From Zychaea mexicana (taxonomy: Eukaryota > Mucoromycota > Mucoromycetes > Mucorales > Lichtheimiaceae), in NCBI RefSeq assembly GCF_025766255.1, contig NW_026516667.1:496001-560000 (forward strand): a DNA stretch of 64,000 nucleotides. Reading direction: 5' to 3'. Position 1 is the stretch's first letter; each line of letters starts with the position of its first letter. Made by a program: the position numbers and the translations under genes. Below the pieces are notes generated by a model that was not told where the DNA came from, ran no database searches, and was given only the letters and a program-made list of their open reading frames with translations. This document shows positions 1-11,456 of the stretch, one piece after another.

Positions 1-39
1 CTGTATGTACATAATAAGCAAAGCCTTCACAATAGCTAA

Positions 40-434
40 TTAATCCGACGACTTGTTGGCTAGCGACGATGCACCTGCATTGGTCTGCGTAGCCCCAAAT
101 ACAGCAGTCGACGTAAGCGAGTTGTTAATGTATTTTTGCAGCATTTGGTTCTCGGTCAACAATGAGTGATGCTCACTTTTTGCAGAATCCACTCGTGATA
201 TTAATGCTATACTTTTTCTGTCAGCATGTACCTTTCATCTCATAAATAGACTTTTTCCTTTTCTTACCACGTAGTTGTGTTTGAAGTTGAAGAACATTGC
301 TATGGAAAACAAGTAAGCTGTTTTCTTAGCAAAACTAAGGTTTCTATTTACAAAAGCGGATAGAGCAGTTTTTACCTAACAAGCAATTCTCGTTGCTCGG
401 CATCTTCGGTTATATAGTTATCAGGTTCACTCAT
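40..434 (-). CDS. SCOC: SCOC-like short coiled-coil protein
   Basis: Three exons on the minus strand: 376..434, 268..299 and 40..206, giving 85 residues with correct phase at both GT-AG junctions. The middle exon is only 32 nt. After the start MSEPDNYITE the protein becomes a continuous coiled coil, with LRALISRVDSAK followed by LLTENQMLQKYIN. This lines up with the heptads of the SCOC/Slo1 family, including the RVDS and ENQ-L--YI positions. The last 25 residues are a polar Ser/Thr/Ala tail. Family members bind Arl-type small GTPases at the Golgi or in endosomal traffic; that role is carried over from the family. An in-frame upstream Met at 557 would add 41 residues. I prefer 434 because the homologous part begins just after it. 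The first exons are short, so the model rests on phase and coiled-coil similarity. Confidence 0.7.
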
Positions 435-620
435 CTTTTCGCTTTGCTTAGAGAGATAAAGAGTAACCATTTCAAAAAGAAAAGATCTATTAAAAGTGAC
501 TCGCTTTTTTGTTGCGTAACGCGATTCATCTTCCATCAATCCGCTTGACTCCTTCAAACGTTTCTTTAATTTTTACCCCTCACCTTCCCTCTCCCCCCAC
601 CCCAATCAACTATCTCTTAC
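435..620. promoter_or_regulatory. Divergent promoter between SCOC-like gene and CIA1
   Basis: The two genes start head to head with 186 bp between start codons, so both core promoters and 5' leaders must lie here. The CIA1 side carries a pyrimidine-rich leader at about 570-610. I see no strong TATA box. Confidence 0.5.
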
Positions 621-2036
621 ATGCCACGTCTCGAGCTCGTCGCGGAATTAGAAGGTTCATTGACTTACCAAGTCTTTTTACAGCCAAAATGGTGTACTGG
701 GTACCGGGAAATGGACCTCCATTGTACTGAACTTACTTTCCCATTTATATATAACAGGCCACCAAGATCGTGTCTGGCAAGCGATCTGGCATCCGACAAA
801 AACCATTCTCGCGACATGTTCAGGTGACAAGACCGTACGTCTTTGGGCCCCTGCGTCGCATTCGGACATGTCGAGCTGGCAATGCATTCATACACTTGAT
901 GGTGGACACAAACGAACGATTCGTAGCGTGGCATGGTCACCTTCGGGTAACGAAATGGCGACAGCCAGTTTTGATGCTACGACGGGTATTTGGGAACACG
1001 ATATGCGAGAAAACGATTGGGAATGTGTGGCTACTTTGGAAGGCCATGAAAATGAAATCAAGTCGGTTGCTTGGTCTTCGTCGGGTCAATTATTAGCAAC
1101 ATGTAGTCGAGACAAGAGTGTATGGATTTGGGAAGGTAAAGATAATCTTCTTTGAAACGGGAGGAGGAGGAGGAAAAGGGCTTGTTTTTTAAACACGACC
1201 ATGTTGAAATTATAGTGGAATCTGATAATGATTTTGAGTGTCTGAGTGTGCTACAAGAACACAGCCAAGATGTCAAAATGGTTGCATGGCATCCGCATCA
1301 AGAAATCCTGGCATCGGCAAGTTATGATGATACCATCAAGATTTGGCGTGAGGATGATGATGACTGGTACTGCTCCGATACCCTCCAGGGCCATACGTCG
1401 ACTGTGTGGGCTTTGGATTTCGATGCATCGGGTGATCAAATTGGTAAATATTTTCTTTCACGAGGATTAAGCGACTTGTAATGATGGAAGATTGGATGGA
1501 AAGCGGTACAGGAGGAGTCGACTACAGCCAAATCGTGCTTACATAATATCTCGTTGCAAAGTATCGGCATCCGATGACCAGACATTAAGGATTTGGAAAA
1601 TGTATAAGCCGAATAATGCACAAGGTATACCAACGCCAAGCAATGATCCGACTTACCGGACGGTATGCACGCTGTCGGGATATCACGGGCGGTGCATCTA
1701 TTCTGTCTCCTGGTCCAAGGTCAACAACCACATTGCAAGTGCAAGCGGTGACAATACTATCCGCGTATTTACTCAGGTAGAATAAAAAAAAAGAAGGTGG
1801 CGATGATTTTGTCCTTTTTTGGATTGCAAAAATAACTCAAAAGTGTTATCTTTTGGTACTAGACTGCCGGAGGAGACGAGCCGGCGTGGGAGGCAGTAGC
1901 GACGATCAAGGATGCCCACGGCGTCCACGATATCAATAATGTTACGTGGTTCCCTACGCAACAGCATGGCGATTGGCTAGCAACCGCAGGTGACGATGGT
2001 GTTGCCAGGATATGGCGGCTCGTTCAAGACGATTAG
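621..2036 (+). CDS. CIA1: Cytosolic Fe-S assembly WD40 protein (CIAO1/Cia1)
   Basis: Five exons (621..654, 758..1135, 1216..1443, 1562..1776, 1863..2036) encode 342 residues, the usual Cia1 length. Seven WD40 blades can be followed, each closing with a motif of the type [36 protein letters not shown] and DDGVARIW. The start [18 protein letters not shown] and the final blade with its short tail match Cia1. In the family this beta-propeller is part of the cytosolic targeting complex (with Mms19 and Cia2) that hands Fe-S clusters to nuclear and cytosolic apoproteins. The start at 621 was chosen because a 34-nt first exon restores the first blade exactly across the intron. The gene shares a 186-bp promoter with the divergent SCOC-like gene. 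Confidence 0.92.
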
Positions 2037-2535
2037 AGAAGCAACACCTCTTCCTTCTCTCTTCTTCCTCCATTTAAGTCACTCTCTCTCTCTTCTTCCA
2101 CTGTCTAAACTCTCATTCCCACCAACGCAACTTGTATATATATATTCGAAATATATAATAAAACGATAATGACAAAAAAAAGAGACGATCGTATTTTGGT
2201 CTAATACTTTTGCCTGTTCAAGCTGCTTGCTTTCTTTTTCCCGGGCAGTCTAAAGAGTAGGCTTGAATCCTGAAAGTAAAATTATTACATAAATTCCACA
2301 TGCCGTCCCGGAAGGGCCTACATATATTTTTAACACCACCCCCCCCTTCGTGTATTATCCCGTAGAAACCCTCTTTTTCCACTTACCCCACATTCGAAGC
2401 GTTAGTTACTTTTGGGACAACAAGCGGATATAAAAAGAGAGGGCACCATTCTTTCTTTTTTTTTTCTTTTTCTTTGCTGTTTTCTTCTTTTTTAAAGTTT
2501 CCCACACCTACCCCTTTTTTAGCTTACAAATCGCA
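2037..2535. other. Intergenic: CIA1 3' end and GSKIP-gene promoter
   Basis: No gene seen. It holds the CIA1 3' region with a TATATATA stretch and an AATAAA-like signal near 2157, then a long T/CT-rich tract at about 2450-2520 just before the next start codon, typical of leaders in this window. Confidence 0.5.
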
Positions 2536-3306
2536 ATGCCGATCCGAGCGCTCAATGAAGAGCTTGACGCGATTGCAGCCGGCGCTTTCGATTACGGCAT
2601 TGTCCCAGGATCAGCTACTGTATTTGTGCGCGACAAGATCAAGAACATGGGCCGGTTCGACTTGACGTTGTTAGAAGGGGTCCTGGTCGTGATAGACGTG
2701 ACAGCTGCTCAGGGTTACATGGTATAACGTATTCCAGAAAATTCTCGGCTCTACTATATACACCCGCCAAAAATTAAAACAAGTTTATTGATAAAAGATT
2801 GCCTCTATTCTATTTATCTGAAGGTGACGTCCTGTTCGGCGCTGTCAAGTGCCGGTTTGTCTGTATCGACTGCACGGACCGCCCAGAGCCATATGAATGC
2901 GCCATTTGAAAGCATGGAAAGCCTGCTGCTAGCAATTTCGCCCGTGTTCTGTCAACGTTTCCAGGAATATCTGCTGCAGAAACTCCAATCCACCTCTTCT
3001 GGTATATCTGGCAATAGTACTACCGATGCTGCCATTGCCACTGCTGCTGCCGCTGCTGCAGCACATGCTGTTGCTGCTAGTGCATCGACGACCACGACGA
3101 TGCATACTACATTCGGAGGAGAAGCAAGTAGTAGTAACAACAGTGTCGGCGAGGAAGCTGATGCAATCGACCAGCTTTTAAGAAAAGAGCAACAAAAGAA
3201 CACCAACATCACAACTACCACACCGGATAATACCAGCAATGACAAGAGTAATAACAACACTAACAACACTAACGACAACATCAACGAGTGGATTCATCAG
3301 CATTAG
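2536..3306 (+). CDS. GSKIP-domain protein with low-complexity tail
   Basis: Two exons (2536..2721 and 2824..3306) encode 222 residues. The N-terminal 40 residues (MPIRALNEELDAIAAGAF and onward) lead into a domain with LTLLEGVLVVIDVTAAQGY, an LSSAGLSV strand, and a C-terminal helix ESMESLLLAISPVFCQRFQ then YLLQKL. This is the pattern of the GSKIP/DUF727 domain (compare its 'YSLLDTLSPAYREAF' helix). The domain ends near residue 120. The rest is Ala-, Thr- and Asn-rich low complexity, with an eight-Ala run and Asn/Thr repeats. Human GSKIP binds GSK3 and PKA-RII; whether this protein does is not shown, as the GSK3-binding helix would fall at the tail boundary. The start has a good context and follows a T-rich leader. 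Confidence 0.65.
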
Positions 3307-3466
3307 AGCAGCAAAGGAAAGGAACTCTATTTCCTTAATTAAATTATCTTTATCTGTGCCCTATTCTTCTTCTGTAAATAGATTAAACACTTCATAGTAG
3401 CTCCATCATCATATCATAAACAAACATACTCTCCTTTTGTATATCAACATAACCATAATATGTATT

Positions 3467-5997
3467 TTAAATGAAGCTCCACAAGGTACCAAAGAATGCT
3501 AAACAGGACGAGATGAAGATGAGGACATAATGCCAAGCTTTGCCGACAGGGGAAATGGTGTCACCAAACAATTTCAGATAGCACATCAACGGTAAGATGC
3601 CGCTTATTGCGTAACTGAAAAAGCTGCCAATCAGTCCCATGACATTTTCAAAGCCGGGAATGAAATAGGCCAAGGCGACGATCATAATACTGATGGTCGT
3701 ACGACTGATCAAAGTCAGCATTGGCTCACGCCAGCTGCTCTTTGCCATCCAATTGCTAACCCATGTATGTCGGAACACGGCAATTTCGAATGCAAGATTC
3801 ACCGGTGATAGATTCAATCCTAGGAAAAAATTGATTTGCACAGTTAGTCCACAATGCTACTTGCTATAACCAAGTTGTATGTGTGTGAGTGTATGATTCT
3901 CACCGTATTTTGCAAAAGGTTGCAAGGCCATAAGCCATACGGCCAGTCTATTCAACGCTTGATTGTACTCAGGAACCATCATCAGATTTTGTGTGATCTG
4001 CATTAGGTTCTGTTAGTTTCCCAGCAAATAGGGTGTCGTCCACCCAATCTCCCCGAGCTGTATCATGCAAAAAGCCATTTCTTACCTCCTGCATTGTCTG
4101 TGAGCCAAACATTAAATATCCACATGCAGCGACTCCGAAATAAATAATGGTGGTGACAGAGTAGGTGCAATTGACCATGGTATCGAATTGTTTGGGGTTG
4201 TCCATATCGCGATACACTGTGGGAAACACGGCATGACTCGCAAACCCGGCCATGATAAGGCCAAAGCTGAGTGGGAGTTTCATGTAGTCATTGGGTAAAA
4301 TTGACGTATCCTAACCATACCCATCAAATGTTGAACTCTTGTCAGTGCGCTATTACTATGCCATAAGAGTTACCGCACATACGGACACTTACTGCAGGTT
4401 CTATCAGACTGCCGGGCGAAGTGACTTTGGTGAATCCGTCGTAGAGCATGACGAGAATGATGCTAACGGCACTGATGATGCCCAAGAGACTGGAGTATGA
4501 GAGATAACGAACTGGGAAAAACAACATGGGGGTAAGGATGAGGAAGGATGCAATGCGAAGTGAAACGATATCGAAGCCTGGGAATAATGAATTGAGTCCG
4601 TCACCAAGGAGGATCACCATGGCAACGCTAATAGCATAGGGCGAAAATGTTAGTTGGGTACTACTGTTATGTGTTTCCAAAGTATATAAACAAACAAACA
4701 AATAGCAACCTATTGGTAACTAGCTCGGTAACAAACAATGCAGTAACAAGGACCCGACCACGCATACCGAATGCAGCTCCGGCCAAGTCACCAAATGTAC
4801 GTGACTCTGGGTCAGCCTCTAGACAACGACCCAGCAGCTTGGCAGTGTAGTTGGTAAGTAGACAGCAGAATGCAAATATGGAAATGCCAGCCACCCATCC
4901 TGCGATCTATAATATACAGCATGTTATCTTGAGTAAAAAACCAGTTTTCTCCATCGATATGGGAGTCATCCCAGTAGAAGAGGTATATCATTGATGAGAT
5001 GTTCTATTTACCTTGAATCCAAGCGGTAATGCAAGAATGCCTACACCGAGTAGGATATTGATGGAATTGAATATGGATTGTGCAAATGATGATTTATGAT
5101 GGTCTTCGTATATGGCAGGTGTTGCCGTGCTGTTGGCATCGTGGTAGGAATGATGATGAATGCTGCTGATGGGTGTAGCAAATTGGCGGTAATCGTCTGC
5201 GACAGTGGCAATGGTTTGTGTGGACATGACTCGATCTAGGCCAGTCATGAATAACGAAGTGCGTTCATTTTGCTCGAGTTGTGAGTGGAAAGAGGAGGAT
5301 CGGCGTTGGTAATGGTATTCACCCGATGGGCGCCTATTATTGTTGTTGGATATATACAGATCATACATTGAGCACGAGTGGGTCCTGCAGCATGGTCTTC
5401 TGGGTGTGTGTTCCTCGAGGGGATCAGGGAGAGGGAGGAGGGGTGAGGGCACTTTTACTCTTTATATCACCCAGATACCATCATGAATCCGTCCTCTTCT
5501 TTACAGCATAATTACCTAGACATAGAACCAATGGATGATGTGGATAATTTATCTTCTTCATCGTCATGCTGGAAGCGCAAGAGATATATCCAAAAATGGA
5601 ATAAATGAATTTCAGCAACCAAGAAAAGGAAAAAAAAAGCCACAAACACACGCATACAATTTGTTTTATTCAGCGGAAGTCTTACCAATCGAACATGATG
5701 GAAACCAGCAGATGGAGGTGATGTGGCAGGTACAGCCAGATTCTCGGCCATGAACATAAGGGAGGTTCGTGAATAGGATCCTACAAACGATCCGATCCGT
5801 TCAGACAGCGAACTGCCCGACAATCGTCCCGGTAAAACCCCGTTATCAAGCGGTGTTGCGCCGTAGTGCGGGCTATGGACAGTGTGATAGCTGTCATTGA
5901 GATCAGGCGACAGGTGTGAGGGGTGAAGATTCCGGATTCGTGGTATGTTCTCACTGTTGGAAGGACTTGTCCTGGAATCACGATTAGGAATGTCCAT
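3467..5997 (-). CDS. AVT1-like vacuolar amino acid permease (AAAP family)
   Basis: Eight exons on the minus strand (5686..5997, 5516..5568, 5012..5459, 4710..4906, 4393..4627, 4086..4310, 3904..3997, 3467..3819) encode 638 residues. About 250 N-terminal residues are hydrophilic, with His- and Ser-rich stretches, and include a 53-nt mini-exon. The transporter core follows: SIFNSINILLGVGILALPLG (TM1 signature of the Aa_trans family), then VAMVILLGDGLN, LSFGLIMAGFASHAVFPTVY, a QPFAKYGLNLSPVNLAFE segment and a last helix ending FFGTLWSFI. The long hydrophilic N-terminus and the GFASHAVFP motif resemble yeast Avt1, which moves neutral amino acids into the vacuole by H+ antiport. Substrate is inferred from family only. 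The stop lies 160 bp from that of the convergent GSKIP-domain gene. A second AAAP permease is at 52.0 kb. Confidence 0.88.
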
Positions 5998-8900
5998 CGT
6001 GTTGTGTGTATGAGTGTGTGGTGGGAAAGAAGAGTGGGGGTGTTGCAGGTGAAGAAGAGAAAAGAAGAGGGAAAGAGAAGAGCCCAGGTACTTTTTTTTT
6101 ATGTTGGCCCGAGCAAAGCGTGTCGAGCATATATCGCACAAAAGAGAGAGAGAGAGCGGGTTTTATAAAGGGTTTGCTACATTCAGGGACGGTTGTACAA
6201 GGTCTATCCGCCAGCAGCAGCAGCAGCACTGTTTCTCTTTCTCTCGACACATCTCCCGTTTGTTTGGCTATTATAAGGTTTAGTGTTGAGCAACAGCAAC
6301 AACAACATCAATACACTCTTATTTCTTATCTGGTGCGTGTGGTCGTATTGTTTACCATTACCCAGTTATACAGTACGGCACAACGCAATACACCACTAAT
6401 GCAGCAAAACGGGGCTGTTTGACGATGCTAAGTTTCGAGGAATGCTACCGACATTGGAGAGCGCAATCGGAGTAATGTCCACACACCGTTAGTCGAGTTG
6501 CACCAAAAAAAAAAGTTTTCTTATCTTCTAGGTATATCGGTTCGCAAATTTTCTCTCTGATATAGTCTCATTCTCTCCAAGATAAGTGCAGTGAATCCAT
6601 TTGAGCAAAGAAGAAAGGAATGCACAATGCATAATAAGTGGGATTGATGAGGAGCGTGGGTTTTTTTCTTTATCTTATCTCTGTGCAGCATCTCACTCCC
6701 TCCCTCTCTCCCCCTCTCTCTCCCTCTCTCTCTTATTTCACTGTTGTTGTACTGGAATCCGCTGAAGGGGTGGTGATGGGTGTGTGTGTGTGTGTGTGTT
6801 TGAAACAAAACATTCTTGCCTTCATTTGCCCCTACTATGGCTGTAAGTTTTTTTTTTGTCCTTTGTGCTTCCGCTTACTACTAAGTACTCCTGCTATGAC
6901 TGAAGTAGCACCATAAATTGGGTGTAATAGTTGCTCCTTGTTTCGTCTGAGATGCCTGCTTTTTTCAAAAGTGTTTATAATCTTGACAACAGTAAGAGAC
7001 TTCTATTAATACACACGCTGAACGACGATGCAGTTGTAAAGAGTGCATCTCTCTAAATCAGGAGAGGCTGCATAAATCGCACAAGAAGCACCGTGCCCGA
7101 GCCGACCAATCAGTCAGCTTGCTATTTTTGGCTACTAAAGCAGAGAACGCGAATACATGTCAAAAGTCCCTCCAAGAAAAATTTGAATCTTGTATACATG
7201 TCACACAAACTGAATTGCTGGATGGATCTATGCAAATTCATCGTGGTACGAGAAAGGAAGCAAAAAAAAGCCACCACGACGACAGTGTCAATAAGTAACA
7301 GAGTCTTTTTTAACCCTTGTATCTGTATCATGAAAAAAAAAACTTAAAAACGCATCAACCATCTTTTCCAACAACACAACCCGCTCAGTAGGAGGGTGCG
7401 AGTTTAGCTCGTACGCAGATGGGAACTATATGTAGATATATATGCTAATTTGCTTCTAATAGAAGATGCACAGTGTACTAAACCTCATTAGCTCGCATGG
7501 GTACATGTAAATATGCAATGCAACAGGGATACAAAGAGACCACATTACCGAAACTAAGATGGGGCTTTTGTGTACGCTCGGCGGATCACATAAAAGACTA
7601 TGACAACGACGACAAAGACACGCCATCAATTAATGGACAGTATGTATCATATCGTTTGTCGTTGTACTCGTTATTGATGGGAGGACAATAGGAGCACATA
7701 CGAACTCACATCATCGATCGGTACCTTTCACGCCAACGTTCTCAAGCACGAAACCCACATGTTCTTACGATGATCCGGGTTATTTATTTAACTGACGTTG
7801 TATACATATTACATTGTTGCTATTGTCGTCGTCGCCATGTTTTTCCTATTAGCTTCACTCAAATGTACTGATTTGTTGCTGATGTTGTTGATATTTCGAT
7901 GTTTCTGGTAGCACAACACAAAGAAGAAAAGGAGGATTTTTTTTACCGAAAATGTGGTCCGGAGAATCCAAAGGCTCGGGGATAGTCGTGTTACCCATCG
8001 TTATCTTATCTTCTTCTTGTCCTCCCACAGTCTCCCGGTCTTTCTTCCATATCTTTATTATCAGCTACTTCTACGACTTTTTCTATAATGCAAACCATGC
8101 TATATGCTTACATACACATTTTTGAAGCTAATAGTTTGCGAACACATCATCAAGAACGGTAGCACCAATTATACTTTTATTTTTTACTCCATCGTTTCCG
8201 AAATGTCATTGACAATAGCAGCAGTTAAAAGTATTGACTAGAGCATGTCTAGAATAAGTATTAAAAGAACTGCAAGAAAAACGAAGAAGAAAAGAGAGGC
8301 GACAAGCTGTATATACACCATAGTATCTTTAAATAAGGATACATTTAAGTTGCTCTTGTTGTTGTTATGAAAGAAGTACATTCATGCAACAACAACACTT
8401 GATCTAAACTGTAGATCAATCAGGTCAAATCTGTACAAATGTCCAGAAAGCACTTCTTCTTTCTATCACGGATTGTGCGTCTTTCCGTTTTGTCAAAAGA
8501 TACTAAAACGTACATAGGTTTGTTTCTATGCGATGCTTTTATAAAACATGTTCCTCCCCAAATATAGATGCTGCGATGCGATTATTAGCATCACCATGCC
8601 ATGTGTGCAGAGAAAGTACCATCATTGGATCGGTTTGAAAACTTGTACCTAGTGTACAATTCATGTTAGACCAACACATAGTGTACTATACTTTCTTAAA
8701 TAATAGCTAAGTTTCATTATTTAGCTTTTGCTGTTGTGGTCGTTGATGTTGTTGTTGCTAATGAGGCATTTTGAGTCCAGTAGGAAATTTTTTCCACGAT
8801 ACCGACTACTAACATGGTTCATGATGTTGGAAGCAAATAGACCATTAACGTCAAGATGGTGTTGCTCTTCATAAAATCCTTCGAGGAGCTTTGTTTTCTT

Positions 8901-9721
8901 TAGAATATGTGAGCAAAATTGTTTATATGTACTGGTATACTCCACGCTTGTAAAGCACGAATAGAATCCTTGTTGTTGTTGTAGATGTCCGACACTTCCT
9001 TGTCCGGGGATGCATTATTCATAGGCTCATGGAGTATTAGTGATCGTTGTGACCGTTTAAGTTAATCCAAACATCATGGCCAAGCTGATAATTTATCACT
9101 ACAGTGAAGCGATAAAACAAGTCAACTGTGAAGATTTGTACTAGAATCGTAATATGAGCGAGAAAAACGTAGCTTTGCTTGCTCGAAAACAGCATATGAT
9201 ACGGACTTGGATCTTTGCAAGAGTCAGCTGTATTTGGTCAGTAGGATATACATACAAAGAGTGGACATTATCCCCACCGACAGGTTCATGCAGTAACGCG
9301 GCTCATGGTACACAAACATGCAAAATTTCCTAAATATAAATGTGCACCCTTGAGAGCACTACTGGACTAAAGAGATGAAGGTGATCAAACTATCGGTCGC
9401 TGATAGGTCTAGCGAGTACGCTGTGTGTTATATGCTGTAGCGTCCACTTATTGCCTTAGGATCGTTAACAAACCTAGAAACTGAAGAAGTGTGTACTACA
9501 CAAAGAATTTCGGAATTGGCACCATCCCAATTGCCATGTATAACGCTTTGTGGTATGCTGAATTCGAAACTGAGGTTGTATTTAAATGCTGAAAAAAGGA
9601 AAAAATAGAGCGAGCGCGAAGCTCAACTCCTTTTTTTATCCCACTCTCTTGGCGTTTTATTTTCTTTTTCTTTCTTCTTCTTCCTGTACTACTTCTTTCA
9701 TCAACGAAAAAACATACAATA
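5998..9721. other. 3.7-kb stretch without a supportable gene
   Basis: Divergent spacer between the AVT1-like gene and the GH8 gene. I found only short open frames without family resemblance or splice support. The longest, 74 codons at 8721..8945 on the minus strand, is unrecognised. The part next to the permease start (about 5998-6350) is purine-rich, as expected of the CT-rich leader of a minus-strand gene. CT-rich and (TG)n simple repeats lie at 6690-6800. The 140 bp before the GH8 start are again T/CT-rich. A noncoding RNA or small gene cannot be excluded. Confidence 0.5.
6690..6800. repeat. CT-rich tract and (TG)n microsatellite
   Basis: An interrupted CT tract at about 6690-6734 is followed by an uninterrupted TG dinucleotide run at about 6781-6799. 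Confidence 0.8.
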
Positions 9722-11228
9722 ATGTCGTCTGCTTTGGAAGCTACCTATGCAGCATGGCGCGGAAAGTAAGCTATCTGGTAAGCCGAGTATGGCTAATGAG
9801 TTGTTTGATAATATGATAAATACAAATAATGACTCGTCTCTGTGTATCACTCGTACTATAGGTATTTGCGCTCATACCAAGATGGATACTACATTTACTA
9901 TAAAGAACCAAGCGAAAACGTCCCCGAAATGACATGCTCAGAAGCTCATGGTATACATATAAATATATATATTTATACATATTGATGTTTGATGGCTATT
10001 GGTGATGTAAACCGCAAAAAGTCATCTAACGTTCATTGTAAAAGGTTACGGTATGCTAGTCTCTGTTTTAAAGCGGAATCAACAAGACTTTGATGGTAAG
10101 CAAGAACAGAACTTATGTTTGCAAATATCGTTATAAAGAAAGATAAGCATCCAACAAACAAACAAAATCAAACAGGCCTATTCCGGTATTTTATGCGATG
10201 GCGTAACCGCAAGGGATTGATGCAGTAAGTATCGATAATCTTAGAAATATAGGACGAACAGGATGCTGAATAGAAATGGGGTTTTCCAGGTGGCAACAAA
10301 AGAACTCGTCTTCGAGCCAATTCGTACCTGGTGACGAAGGAGGTGAAAACTGTGCAACGGACGGCGACGTGGACGTGGCTACATCATTATTTTTAGCAGC
10401 CCGAGTATGGGGCCGTGGCGGTGCACAGGGCGAGATCGACTACCGGGCAGCAGCCAGCGAACTTGCCGGTGCTGTATGGGAACACTGCTTCAATCACGAG
10501 ACGTTTATGCCCTTAATTGGCGACTGGGCAGATCCTGGCGACGATGCATACCTCTTGACACGACCGAGCGATTTTATTTTGAGCGGCTACTTGGTGTTTT
10601 ACCAAGACGATACCCCTCGTCAGCAACAATGGGGAAATGTGATTAACGCCATTGTGAATTGTGTCAATGGCCAGCTGTCTTTGAACCCTCAGACTGGTCT
10701 TATTGGTGACTTTTTAAAGATGGATAACAATCGACACTACTACCCAGCTCGTGGCGAAGTCTTGGAGAGCGAGCATGATGGCGATTATAACTGGAATTCG
10801 TGTCGTACGTATCAACGCTGCGCGAGAACAAGTGTAAATTGGATAAGGACAAGGGGATGCTGATACAAGGATGGGTTTTTATAGGTGTACCGTGGCGGTT
10901 GGGCCATTACTACATGCTTACACGCGACGAACGCGTGCGTGGCGTGCTCGAAACTCAGGCACAGTTTTTCGCTCATCAAATAGGCCAACGAGGCGTGTGT
11001 GCAAACGGAGATTGTGCTGTGCGCGCAGGATACCATCTCAACGGACGTTCTTTTGCGGATTACACAGATATGGCCTTTGTCGCCCCAGTGAGCTTTCTAT
11101 TCTGGGTCCTCGGCTGGCAGAATCAGCTGAATGACATATTGCAAGATATGAACGCTATGCAGGAACGGACCTATTTTGGAGAGACAATCGCCATGTTGTG
11201 TGTTATTGAAGCTGCTGTACCATTTTAA
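9722..11228 (+). CDS. Glycoside hydrolase family 8 enzyme (endoglucanase/chitosanase type)
   Basis: Six exons (9722..9765, 9862..9950, 10045..10095, 10176..10224, 10290..10804, 10885..11228) encode 363 residues, the size of a bare GH8 catalytic domain. GH8 hallmarks appear in order. TCSEAHGYGM carries the general-acid Glu (about E42). FDGLFRYFMRW follows. NCATDGDVDVATSLFLAA carries the conserved Asp-rich loop (D102, D104, D106) and is followed by RVWG. Then come GDW, a PSDFILSGYLVFY segment and RVPWRLGHYYMLT. GH8 enzymes hydrolyse beta-1,4-glucans, chitosan or xylan by inversion. Because mucoralean walls contain chitosan, chitosan is a plausible substrate, but this is inference. Unlike most secreted GH8 enzymes the model has no signal peptide: MSSALEATYAAW starts directly at the first family helix. 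A hydrophobic frame at 9586-9760 is out of phase, and I saw no splice joining it. GH8 is mainly bacterial. Confidence 0.88.
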
Positions 11229-11456
11229 AACCCCATTTTCTTCCATGTTTCTTATTTTGTTGTCTTAATATCTATCATATACTCTCATTCCTTTTACGCA
11301 TATCGGTTTTCGATTAAAGAAGAATTGGAAGATGAAAAATGTGTCATAAAAGCAAACACAAGTCACGCTGCACCGCTCACCTCCGATGCAACACTCGGGG
11401 AAAGCCTATCAGAATCTAACCCCTCATTCCTTTTTACAAGAAACCTTCAAATAATA

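Noticed and set aside
5512..6141. 209-codon continuous minus-strand frame as a separate gene
   Set aside because: It covers exons 1 and 2 of the AVT1-like permease and the intron between them. The frame is open across the intron by chance.
9586..9816. Hydrophobic 76-residue frame as a signal peptide for GH8
   Set aside because: It is out of phase with the GH8 start, and I found no splice pair that would join it. The sequence resembles a T-rich leader.
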